From: Bordetella sp. BOR01 | GTDB lineage: Bacteria > Pseudomonadota > Gammaproteobacteria > Burkholderiales > Burkholderiaceae_B | Direction: 5' to 3' | Length of the DNA stretch: 64,000 nt | Assembly (NCBI RefSeq): GCF_019218885.1 | Contig: NZ_JAHUWT010000001.1 | Location: 1,488,001-1,552,000 of the forward strand | Shown: one piece after another, positions 56,997 through 64,000 of the stretch | How the letters are laid out: each line of letters starts with the position of its first letter | Numbering within the stretch: position 1 is the stretch's first letter | Program-made: the position numbers and the translations under genes | The notes under the pieces: model-generated | What the model saw: the letters and a program-made list of their open reading frames with translations, nothing else | The model's database searches: none | What the model was told of the DNA's origin: nothing

Positions 56997-58001
56997 ATGA
57001 AACCGCTCAACCTGCTTTTCCGTCAGGGCCACGTGCGCCGCGGCTTGCTGGGCGCCGTGCTGGCCGCGGCCCTGGGGCTGGCCTGCGCGCCTGCCCAGGC
57101 CGCCGCGTTTCCTGATCATCCAGTGCGCATGGTGGTGCCGTTCGGGCCCGGTACCACCACCGACACGATCGCGCGCATTGTTGCCGAGGCCATGGCCAAG
57201 CCATTGGGCCAGCAGGTCGTGGTGGAAAACAAGTCGGGCGGCGGCGGCACCATTGGTACCGCACAGGTCGCGCGCGCCGCGGCTGATGGCTATACGCTGG
57301 TCATGGGAACGGTGGGCACGCATGCCATCAACCAGGCGTTGTACAAGAACCCCGGCTACGATCCGGTGAAAGATTTCGCGCCTGTGGCGTTCGTGGGCCA
57401 GACGCCGACTTTCCTGGTCACGGGCAGCGGATCGGGCATCCAGTCGTTGAAAGACCTGGCTGCCGCCGCGGCGAAGTCGCCCGGGGTGGCTTTTGCGTCG
57501 GCCGGCAGCGGCACGTCGGGCCACCTGGCCGGCGAACTGCTCAAGGCGCGGCTGGGCGGCGAAATGCTGCATGTGCCCTACAAAGAAGGCGGCCTGGCCG
57601 TATCCGATGTGATGTCGGGCCAGGTGCAATTCATGTTCTATCATCCCGCCGCGGTATTGCCGCACATTCAGGCAGGCAAGCTGCGCGCGCTGGGGGTGTC
57701 CAGTGCGCGCCGCAGCAGCGCCGCGCCCGATGTGCCCAGCATTGCCGAACAGACCGGCAGCGATTTCGACCTGGTGGCGTGGTTCATGCTGTACGCGCCC
57801 GACGCCACGCCTGAACCGGTGCTGGCGGTGCTGCGCAAGGCGGCGCAAGAGGCCTTGACCGACCCGCAGGTGCTCAAGCGCCTGAGTGGCCAGGGCGTGG
57901 AACCCGGCGGCGAGTCCACCCGCGACTTGCCCGGGTTCGAGCAGGCAGAGATCGCCAAATGGTCGGACCTGGTGCAGAAGTCTGGCGCGCAGGTGAACTA
58001 A
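56997..58001 (+). CDS. Bug/TctC-family periplasmic solute-binding receptor
   Basis: A 334-residue receptor with signal peptide MKPLNLLFRQGHVRRGLLGA continuing to AQA. The ligand loop is FPDHPVRMVVPFGPGTTTDT, where the usual PGG turn is PGT, then NKSGGGGTIG and AADGYTLVMG. AAGGAGAG precedes the ATG at 56997. It closes the CoA-transferase/citryl-CoA lyase operon, and its ligand is likely citrate or a related tricarboxylate. Confidence 0.9.
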   Translation: MKPLNLLFRQGHVRRGLLGAVLAAALGLACAPAQAAAFPDHPVRMVVPFGPGTTTDTIARIVAEAMAKPLGQQVVVENKSGGGGTIGTAQVARAAADGYTLVMGTVGTHAINQALYKNPGYDPVKDFAPVAFVGQTPTFLVTGSGSGIQSLKDLAAAAAKSPGVAFASAGSGTSGHLAGELLKARLGGEMLHVPYKEGGLAVSDVMSGQVQFMFYHPAAVLPHIQAGKLRALGVSSARRSSAAPDVPSIAEQTGSDFDLVAWFMLYAPDATPEPVLAVLRKAAQEALTDPQVLKRLSGQGVEPGGESTRDLPGFEQAEIAKWSDLVQKSGAQVN

Positions 58002-58020
58002 GGCGGGTCCGCATCCGCGC

Positions 58021-58764
58021 CTACTGCGTCAGCGTGGAAATGAATGCCGCGGTGCGCGGATCGCGCGGGCGGGTAAACAGTTCTGACGAAGCGCCGGATT
58101 CCACCACGCGGCCTTCTTGCAGAAATACCGCTTCGCGCGAAATGGCGGCAGCCAGGCGCAGATCGTGGGTGGCCATCAACATGGTCATGCCTTCGGTGGC
58201 CAACTGCTTCAGGACGTCGACCACTTCGGCCGCCAGGCCCGGATCCAGCGCCGAGGTCGGTTCGTCGCACAGCAGCACGCGCGGCGAAGGGGCCAGGGCG
58301 CGGGCAATGGCCACGCGCTGTTGCTGGCCGCCCGACAGGTTCAGCGGCCAGGCGTCGGCCTTGTCCTGCATGCCCACCTTGGCCAGCAGTTCCTGGGCGC
58401 GCTCGCGGGCACGCGGCTTCGGCCATTTCTGCACGGTGACCAGGCCTTCCATGACGTTGTCGATGACTGTCTGGTGCGGAAAGAGCTGGAAGTTCTGGAA
58501 CACCATGCCGGTCTGCATGCGCACCCGCTGGATGGCGTCGCGTTCGGGCCTGCGGCGCGGTTCGAACTGCATGGTCTCGTTGCCCAGCCGCAGCGTGCCG
58601 CCTTCGGGGATTTCCAGCAGGTTCACGCAGCGCAGCAGGGTGCTCTTGCCGCTGCCGGATGGGCCGATCAGCGCGGTGACGCTGCCTTCGGCTATGGCGA
58701 CATCGACCTTGTCCAGGACGTGGTTGTCGCCGAAGAATTTGTCGATCTGCGTCAGCGAGATCAT
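58021..58764 (-). CDS. Polar amino acid ABC importer, ATPase
   Basis: A 247-residue ATPase of the GlnQ/HisP family. Walker A is GPSGSGKSTLLR, the Q-loop VFQNFQLFPHQT, the signature LSGGQQQRVAIA, Walker B RVLLCDEPTSALDP and the switch MATHDLRLA. It overlaps the permease gene by 4 bases and closes a receptor-permease-ATPase operon. ATPases of this group pair with receptors for cystine, glutamine, histidine or arginine. Confidence 0.92.
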   Translation of the reverse strand: MISLTQIDKFFGDNHVLDKVDVAIAEGSVTALIGPSGSGKSTLLRCVNLLEIPEGGTLRLGNETMQFEPRRRPERDAIQRVRMQTGMVFQNFQLFPHQTVIDNVMEGLVTVQKWPKPRARERAQELLAKVGMQDKADAWPLNLSGGQQQRVAIARALAPSPRVLLCDEPTSALDPGLAAEVVDVLKQLATEGMTMLMATHDLRLAAAISREAVFLQEGRVVESGASSELFTRPRDPRTAAFISTLTQ

Positions 58765-59441
58765 CGGTTCCTCTCGGAAAACACCGCATGCTGGCCGAAG
58801 CGACGTTCCAGGCGCACTTGGGCGGCCGACAGCGCCGAGCTGAATACCAGGTAGATCAAGGCGGCCTCGGTGTACAGGATCAGCGGTTCATAGGTGACCG
58901 CGGCGATGCGCTGGGCGGCCTGGAAAATCTCGGGCACCGTCAGCACGGCCGCCAGCGAGGTGTCCTTGACCAGCGAGATGAATGAGTTGGCCAGCGGCGG
59001 CACGGCCACGCGCGCCGCCTGGGGCAGCACGGTGCGCCGCATGGCCTGGCCGCGCGTCATGCTGAGCGAATAAGCGGCTTCCCATTGGCCTTTCGATATC
59101 GATTCGATGGCGCCGCGGATGACTTCCGAGTTGTACGCGCCCACGTTCAGCGTGAAGCCGATCAAGGCCGCCGGCAAAGGGTCGAGCACGATACCCACGC
59201 TGGGCAGCCCGTAGAAGATCACGAACAACTGCACCAGCAGCGGCGTGCCGCGGATCAGCCATACATAGAAGCGCACCAGGGCCACCAGCGGGGCCGGCCC
59301 GAACAGCCGGATCAACGCCACCACGAAGGCCAGCACCAGCCCGCCGGCGAACGACAGCAGAGTCAGCGGCACGGTGAACACCAGCCCCGCATGCAGCAGG
59401 GGCCAGAACGAATCGATCATCAACTGCAGCCAGGCGGGCAC
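58761..59441 (-). CDS. Polar amino acid ABC importer, permease
   Basis: A 226-residue inner-membrane permease of the HisM/GlnP family with about five helices. The EAA-like loop is EVIRGAIESISKGQWEAAYS with LSMTRGQAMRRTVLPQA, which contacts the ATPase. WLIRGTPLLVQLFVIFYGLP is the family's early signature. It resembles YecS/TcyL-type cystine permeases, so the cargo may be cystine, but other polar amino acids cannot be excluded. Confidence 0.92.
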   Translation of the reverse strand: MPAWLQLMIDSFWPLLHAGLVFTVPLTLLSFAGGLVLAFVVALIRLFGPAPLVALVRFYVWLIRGTPLLVQLFVIFYGLPSVGIVLDPLPAALIGFTLNVGAYNSEVIRGAIESISKGQWEAAYSLSMTRGQAMRRTVLPQAARVAVPPLANSFISLVKDTSLAAVLTVPEIFQAAQRIAAVTYEPLILYTEAALIYLVFSSALSAAQVRLERRFGQHAVFSERNR

Positions 59442-59493
59442 GATGGCGTGGGTTCCTTGGGTTCGAGTCTCGAAAGATGAGGAAGGCTAGCGC

Positions 59494-60276
59494 CTACTGC
59501 GCGGCAAGGTCGGTGCCGAAGTACTTGACCGAGATGTTCTTGTAGGTGCCGTCTGCCTTGATATCGGCCAGCGCCTTGTTGATGGCATCGCGCAATTCGG
59601 GGTTGCCCTGGCGGATCAAGACGCCCGATTCGCTGAATTCGGCGCTCTTGTCGCTGTCGACGATCTTCACCTTGGCGGTGGGCTTGTGCTTTTTGAAGTC
59701 CAGGAACGACAGGTTGTCGTTGATGGTGGCGTCGACGCGGCCCGAGGTCAGCAGGTCGATGCTTTCATTGAAGCCTTGCACCGCCACCACCTGGGCGCCG
59801 TATTTCTGCGCCAGCTTGCCGAAGTTGCTGGTCAGCGTGTTGGCCGAGCGCTTGCCTTTCAGGTCGCCGAAGCTCTTGATGTCCGTATTGTCATCGCGCA
59901 CGATCAGCACCGCCTGCGAAGCGATATACGGATCCGAGAAGTCGTACTTGGCCTTGCGTGCATCGGTGATGCCCACCTGGTTGATGACGGCGTCGTAGCG
60001 CTTGACGTCCAGGCCGGCGATCAGGCCGTCCCATTTGCCTTCGACGAATTCTGCCTTGACACCCAGGCGCTCGGCGATGGCGCGGCCGATTTCAACGTCG
60101 AAACCGGTGAGCTTGCCCGAGGCGTCGTGGTACGTGAAAGGCGCGTATGTGCCTTCGGTGCCGATCTTGAAGACGCCGGCCGATTTGATGGCGGCCAGGC
60201 CGTCTTGCGCGTGGGCGCCGGCAGCCACGGTCAGTTGCAGCAGGCCGGCCAGCAGGATCGAACGTAGGGGTTTCAT
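59494..60276 (-). CDS. Polar amino acid ABC importer, periplasmic receptor
   Basis: A 260-residue receptor with signal peptide MKPLRSILLAGLLQLTVAAG cleaved near AHA. The SBP_bac_3 fold shows in FKIGTEGTYAPFTYHDASGK, LTGFDVEIGRAIAERLG and the ligand-binding RYDAVINQVGIT. It resembles FliY/TcyA-type cystine receptors. It is the first gene of the operon. An AAGGAAT/ATTCCTT palindrome lies about 107 bases upstream. Confidence 0.92.
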   Translation of the reverse strand: MKPLRSILLAGLLQLTVAAGAHAQDGLAAIKSAGVFKIGTEGTYAPFTYHDASGKLTGFDVEIGRAIAERLGVKAEFVEGKWDGLIAGLDVKRYDAVINQVGITDARKAKYDFSDPYIASQAVLIVRDDNTDIKSFGDLKGKRSANTLTSNFGKLAQKYGAQVVAVQGFNESIDLLTSGRVDATINDNLSFLDFKKHKPTAKVKIVDSDKSAEFSESGVLIRQGNPELRDAINKALADIKADGTYKNISVKYFGTDLAAQ

Positions 60277-60382
60277 GATGATGCTCCAGTGGATGTCGTC
60301 AAGGGCATGAGGGCGGCCTTGTGAGCCGCCCACAGCAATGGATAGGGCACTGTAACAAGCTGCCTATTTTTCCACAAAGCAT

Positions 60383-60405
60383 AAGGAATCTTAAGAATAT
60401 TCCTT
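60383..60405. promoter_or_regulatory. Palindrome upstream of the amino acid receptor
   Basis: AAGGAAT (60383-60389) and ATTCCTT (60399-60405) around 9 bases, in an AT-rich interval of about 165 bp between the P-type ATPase stop and the receptor start. It could be an operator for the importer, or a hairpin ending the ATPase transcript; a T-run follows it only on the plus strand. Confidence 0.45.
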
Positions 60406-60441
60406 TTTGTTATTTGCGGCCCCAGCCCTGGGCGCCGGGTT

Positions 60442-62673
60442 TCAGCGCGCGCGCAGCAGCCGCAGGCCGTTGGCCACCACCAGCAGGCTGGCGCCCACAT
60501 CGGCAAAGACGGCCATCCACAAGGTGGCGTGCCCGGTGGTGGCCAGCACCAGGAACACGACCTTGATGCCCAGCGCCAGGCCGATGTTCTGCATCAGGAC
60601 GCGATGGGTGGCGCGCGACAGCCGCACGAACTGGCCGATCTTGCGCAGGTCGTCGTCCATCAGTGCCACGTCGGCGGTCTCGATGGCCGTGCCGGTGCCG
60701 GCCGCACCCATGGCAAAGCCGATATCGGCGCGTGCCAGGGCAGGGGCGTCGTTGATGCCGTCGCCCACCATGCCCACCTTGCCGGATGTGCCCAGCTTGG
60801 CTTCTACCGCACGCAGCTTGTCTTCGGGCAGCAGATCGCCATGCGCCTCGTCGATACCGGCCTGCTGGGCCACGGCTTGCGCGGTGCGGGCGTTATCGCC
60901 GGTCAGCATCAGCGTGCGCACGCCCAGCCGATGCAGGGCGCCGACGGCTTCGGCGCTGCCCGGCTTCAGGGTGTCGGCCACCGCGGCCAGTGCCAGGACG
61001 CGGGTGCCGTCGGTCAGTGCGATGGCGGTCTTGCCCTGCTGTTCATAGGCTTGCATGCCGGCTTGCAGGTCGGGGGTGGCTACCCCCAATTCGCTCATCA
61101 GGCGCAGATTGCCCAAGTGCAGCGTCAATTCGCCGATGCGGCCGCGTACGCCGCGGCCGGGCAGGGCACTGAAATCCTGCACGTCCAGCAACGTGGCGGC
61201 AGCATCCTGGGCGGCATGGGCCTGTGCCACGGCACGCGACACGGGGTGGTCCGAGCGTGCGGCCAGGCTGGCCGCGAGCAGGGCGGCCGACCGCGCGGGC
61301 GGGTCGGCCAGCGTTTGCAGATCGGTGCATACCGGTTTGCCGTGCGTCAGCGTGCCGGTCTTGTCCAGCGCCAGCCAGGCCAGCTTGCGGCCTTCTTCCA
61401 GGTATACGCCGCCCTTGATCAGGATGCCGCGCCGCGCCGCGGCGGTCAGCCCGCTGACCACGCTGACCGGAGTGGAAATGACCAGCGCGCAGGGGCAGGC
61501 AATGATCAGCAGGGCCAGGGCGCGATAGACGGCGTCCAGCCAGGGTTGGCCCCACAGCAGCGGCGGCACCACGGCCACCAGCGCCGCCAGCGCCACCACT
61601 GTCGGCGTGTACACGCGCGAGAACCGGTCGATGAAGCGCTGCGTGGGCGCCCGTGCGCCCTGGGCCTGCTCGACGGCATGGATGATGCGGGCCAGTGTGG
61701 TTTCGCCCGCGGCGGCCGTGACGCGGTAGTCGAATGCCCCGTTGGTATTGACCGTGCCGGCATAAACCGTGTCGCCCACCGTCTTGTCCACCGGCAGGCT
61801 CTCGCCCGTGATGGCTGACTGGTCGACCGCCGAACTGCCTTCGGCCACGGTGCCGTCGGCGGCGATGCGTTCGCCCGGGCGTACCCGCACCCAGTCGTCA
61901 TGGCGCAGTTGCGCCACCGGCACTTCGGCCCACGAGCCGTCGGCCTGGCGTGCGGTGGCGACTTGCGGCGCCAGGTCCAGCAGGTGGCGCACCGCGTGGC
62001 GAGCCCTGTCCAGGGCGCGCGCCTCGATCAGTTCGGCCACGTTGAACAGGAACATCACCATGGCCGCCTCTGGCCACTGGCCGATCAGCACGGCGCCGGT
62101 AACGGCGATGCTCATCAAGGCGTTGATATTGAGGTTGCCGTTGCGCAGCGCGATCCAGCCCTTGCGGTACGTGCCCAGCCCGCAGGCCAGGATCGAGGCC
62201 AGCGCCAGCACGGCGGCCACCGAAGTGGGCAGGGCGGCGAAATGCGCCGCTTCCGCCAGCACGGCCAGTATGCCCGCCGCCGCCAGCAAGTAGCGGCCGC
62301 GCCGCGGAGCGGCGGCCGGCACGGCGCCCGCATCGTCTTCTTGCGCCATGACTTCCGGGGTCATGTCCAGCGAGCGGATCGCCGCCACGACCCGGTCCAG
62401 CGCGCCCTCGGCATGCACCACCGTCAGCACGCGTTGCATCAGGTTGAAGTGCATGTCGTGCACGCCAGCCAGGTTGCCCAGTTTCTTGCGGATCAAGGTT
62501 TCTTCGGTGGGGCAGTCCATCTGGCCGATGCGCAGCCGCGCCAGGTGCTGGCCCGGGCCGGCCTGCAGTGGCGCGGTGCCGCTGCGTTCACCCGCGGCGG
62601 GGTGGTCATGATCTTGGTCGTTGCCGTGGTCGTGCCCACAGCAGACGGGGATATCGGAAACAGAAGACGGCAT
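60442..62673 (-). CDS. zntA: Zn/Cd/Pb-exporting P1B-type ATPase
   Basis: A 743-residue heavy-metal P-type ATPase of the inner membrane. A His/Cys-rich N terminus (CCGHDHGNDQDHDHP) and an HMA domain with MDCPTEE bind metal. The membrane motif is ACPCALVIS (Cys393-Pro-Cys395), the phosphorylated residue Asp437 in DKTGTLTHG, and the hinge VGDGINDAPALA. The CPC motif with a Cys-x-x-Glu HMA site fits the P1B-2 group (ZntA/CadA), which exports Zn, Cd and Pb. It is divergent from a CadR-like MerR gene with a matching operator. ZntA naming is by type, not proven orthology. Confidence 0.93.
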   Translation of the reverse strand: MPSSVSDIPVCCGHDHGNDQDHDHPAAGERSGTAPLQAGPGQHLARLRIGQMDCPTEETLIRKKLGNLAGVHDMHFNLMQRVLTVVHAEGALDRVVAAIRSLDMTPEVMAQEDDAGAVPAAAPRRGRYLLAAAGILAVLAEAAHFAALPTSVAAVLALASILACGLGTYRKGWIALRNGNLNINALMSIAVTGAVLIGQWPEAAMVMFLFNVAELIEARALDRARHAVRHLLDLAPQVATARQADGSWAEVPVAQLRHDDWVRVRPGERIAADGTVAEGSSAVDQSAITGESLPVDKTVGDTVYAGTVNTNGAFDYRVTAAAGETTLARIIHAVEQAQGARAPTQRFIDRFSRVYTPTVVALAALVAVVPPLLWGQPWLDAVYRALALLIIACPCALVISTPVSVVSGLTAAARRGILIKGGVYLEEGRKLAWLALDKTGTLTHGKPVCTDLQTLADPPARSAALLAASLAARSDHPVSRAVAQAHAAQDAAATLLDVQDFSALPGRGVRGRIGELTLHLGNLRLMSELGVATPDLQAGMQAYEQQGKTAIALTDGTRVLALAAVADTLKPGSAEAVGALHRLGVRTLMLTGDNARTAQAVAQQAGIDEAHGDLLPEDKLRAVEAKLGTSGKVGMVGDGINDAPALARADIGFAMGAAGTGTAIETADVALMDDDLRKIGQFVRLSRATHRVLMQNIGLALGIKVVFLVLATTGHATLWMAVFADVGASLLVVANGLRLLRAR

Positions 62674-62716
62674 AGGGTGGATTCCAGTCTATGGAACGGG
62701 ATTGGCCTTATTGCAC

Positions 62717-62737
62717 ACCCTGGAGTTACTATAGGGT
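62717..62737. promoter_or_regulatory. MerR-type operator in the ATPase promoter
   Basis: ACCCTGGAGTTACTATAGGGT: outer ACCCT/AGGGT and inner AGT/ACT halves form the dyad typical of CadR/ZntR/PbrR sites. On the minus strand it directly follows a TTGACC -35 hexamer (62740-62735), the usual place in the long spacer of MerR-controlled promoters. It lies between the divergent ATPase and regulator genes. Confidence 0.85.
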
Positions 62738-62775
62738 CAAGGCGCCAAGCTGGCGCATTCCGACCGGAGGCAGCC

Positions 62776-63210
62776 ATGAAAATCGGTGAACTCGCCAAGG
62801 CGGCCGGCACGACCGTCGAAACCGTGCGCTATTACGAAAAAGAGGGCCTGCTGCCCGCACCCGAGCGTGGCCTGAACAACTACCGCAGCTACGGCGCGGC
62901 GCACCAGGAGCGCCTGCGCCTGATCCGCAACTGCCGCGCGCTGGACATGACGCAAGAGGAAATACGCGCCATTTTGCAGCTGGCCGACAACCATCGGGCC
63001 GGCTGCGGGCCGATCAACGAGTTGTTCGACGAGCACATCGCCCATGTGGACGCCCGCATCGCCGAACTGGCGCAATTGAAGATTCAGTTGGCTGAACTGC
63101 GCCAGCGTTGCCTGTCGGCCAGGCCTGACACCGACGACTGCGGCATCTTGCACGGCCTGTCTGAAATGCAGGTGGAAGAACGCCCCGAGCGCCATACGCA
63201 CCTGGGCTGA
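62776..63210 (+). CDS. cadR: CadR/PbrR-type MerR regulator
   Basis: A 144-residue MerR-family metal sensor. The HTH is MKIGELAKAAGTTVETVRYY with EKEGLLPAPER. The metal-site cysteines are Cys77 (AGCGPINE), Cys112 (RCLSARPD) and Cys122 (DDCGILHGL), the pattern of Cd/Pb sensors rather than ZntR or CueR. The C terminus has extra His residues (ERHTHLG), as CadR proteins do. GGAGG sits 6 bases before the ATG. It is divergent from the P-type ATPase and should activate it on metal binding. Confidence 0.92.
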   Translation: MKIGELAKAAGTTVETVRYYEKEGLLPAPERGLNNYRSYGAAHQERLRLIRNCRALDMTQEEIRAILQLADNHRAGCGPINELFDEHIAHVDARIAELAQLKIQLAELRQRCLSARPDTDDCGILHGLSEMQVEERPERHTHLG

Positions 63211-63318
63211 ACGCACGGCGATGACCTTGGCCGGCGCGTGGGGATAGCCGGGCGGGCCGGCCTGCCTGGCGTATGATGAGAACGTTTCTCGAATAGATTG
63301 CAGGACCTATCCATTTCC

Positions 63319-63897
63319 ATGACTGTTTCCCCCTTGCATGCCCTGACTTCCCGCCGTTCCATGAAATTCCTGCGGGCGCCCGCGCCCAAGCAGGAAGAAC
63401 TGGACCAGATCCTGCAATCCGCCATGAGCGCGCCCGACCACGGCAAGCTGCGCCCCTGGCGTTTCGTGCTGATCCGTGGCGCGGCGATCGGCCGGCTGGC
63501 CGATCGCGCGCTGGATGCGGTCAAGCGCAGTGGCGATCCGCGCATGACGCCCGAAAAAGAAAAATCGGTGCGGCAATGGATGAGCGAAGTGCCGCTGTTC
63601 GTGGGCCTGGCCCAGAAGATCGACCACGACAATCCCAAGGTGCCCGAGCAAGAGCAATTGCTGGCCACGGGCGCTTCCGTCATGAACATCCTGAACGCCG
63701 TGCATATGCTGGGCTATGGCGCTTTCTGGAGCACCGGCATGGGTACTTACCTGGAAGAAGTGCAGGAGACCCTGGGGCTGGATGCGCTGGACTATCGCTT
63801 CCTGGGGTTCCTGGCGATCGGCACGCCGGCATGCGCGGTGCCCGAGGCCGACCGGCCGGACTACCGGGAGTTCGTCACGGAGTGGACTGGGCAATAA
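63319..63897 (+). CDS. Nitroreductase-family FMN oxidoreductase (YdjA-like)
   Basis: A 192-residue nitroreductase of the short YdjA type. FMN-binding segments are SRRSMKFLRAPAP, SAPDHGKLRPWRFVLIRG and the C-terminal FLAIGTPACAVPE. ATGASVMNILNAVHMLGYGA is the conserved dimer helix. The ATG at 63319 is preferred over a TTG seven codons earlier. A TATGAT hexamer at 63272-63277 may be its -10 element. The last 103 bases of the window hold no further gene. Confidence 0.9.
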   Translation: MTVSPLHALTSRRSMKFLRAPAPKQEELDQILQSAMSAPDHGKLRPWRFVLIRGAAIGRLADRALDAVKRSGDPRMTPEKEKSVRQWMSEVPLFVGLAQKIDHDNPKVPEQEQLLATGASVMNILNAVHMLGYGAFWSTGMGTYLEEVQETLGLDALDYRFLGFLAIGTPACAVPEADRPDYREFVTEWTGQ

Positions 63898-64000
63898 GGG
63901 AGTTCGCGCAGGGCGGCTGGCGTGAGCGGCCCTGCACGATTTTCTTCTGTCAAGCCGACGCGCCCCAAGCAGGCAAGAACACTGACGCCGCCACACCCCG

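Overview
The window is high-GC beta-proteobacterial DNA, most likely from the Alcaligenaceae (Bordetella/Achromobacter group). This is inferred from six orphan Bug/TctC-type tricarboxylate-binding receptors, many class III CoA-transferases, LysR and IclR regulators, a FecI/FecR/TonB ferric-siderophore module and a very large Gly-rich autotransporter. No phage, insertion sequence, CRISPR array or conjugation gene is intact. The only mobile-type trace is a decayed excisionase-like HTH fragment near 53.4-53.6 kb.

Layout. 0-5.8 kb: partial YegP gene, MFS exporter, two VOC proteins, and an MsbA-type ABC exporter with a WYL regulator; the exporter is preceded by a 16-codon leader ORF and three hairpins. 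5.8-11.7 kb: iron module on the minus strand (sigma factor, FecR, TonB receptor, DUF3649, PepSY) with a Fur-like palindrome in front. 11.7-15.2 kb: Bug receptor, unusual CoA-transferase and divergent LysR. 15.2-17.6 kb: PLP homeostasis genes (PLPBP, PdxY) overlapping an APH(3')-type phosphotransferase. 17.8-19.8 kb: Bug receptor and a ketopantoate reductase-like protein, closed by a terminator. 19.9-27.9 kb: one autotransporter gene of about 2,636 codons. 28.0-30.2 kb: periplasmic rhodanese, YeeE/YedE sulfur transporter and a 56-residue membrane-anchored protein.

30.2-37.9 kb: catabolic region built around a haloacid dehalogenase, LysR, aldehyde dehydrogenase, MSAD-like tautomerase, Bug receptor and SDR, with a divergent CoA-transferase and thioesterase. 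38.4-42.7 kb: glycine betaine/choline-type ABC importer with a TTG-started receptor and a double-domain permease, preceded by about 500 bp of structured non-coding DNA. 43.5 kb: tRNA-Ala(CGC) with a strong terminator. 43.6-52.5 kb: two IclR-associated catabolic clusters, one pairing an amidohydrolase with a CapA-like protein, the other with FAD dehydrogenase, SDR, isochorismatase-like protein and Bug receptor behind a nested 37-bp palindrome. 52.5-54 kb: exonuclease III, an HTH remnant and a small unknown gene. 54-58 kb: LysR with a CoA-transferase, citryl-CoA lyase-like protein and Bug receptor, which together look like a CoA-transferase-based route for cleaving citrate or a citrate analogue. 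58-64 kb: polar amino acid importer, Zn/Cd/Pb P-type ATPase with divergent CadR-like regulator, and a nitroreductase.

The general theme is uptake and CoA-dependent catabolism of organic acids, each cluster carrying its own periplasmic receptor and regulator. The least explained items are the autotransporter, the ABC-exporter leader, the 56-residue sulfur-operon protein, the APH in the B6 operon, the CapA/amidohydrolase pair and the structured DNA ahead of the betaine importer. Functions are inferred from family resemblance read by eye; no database search was possible.
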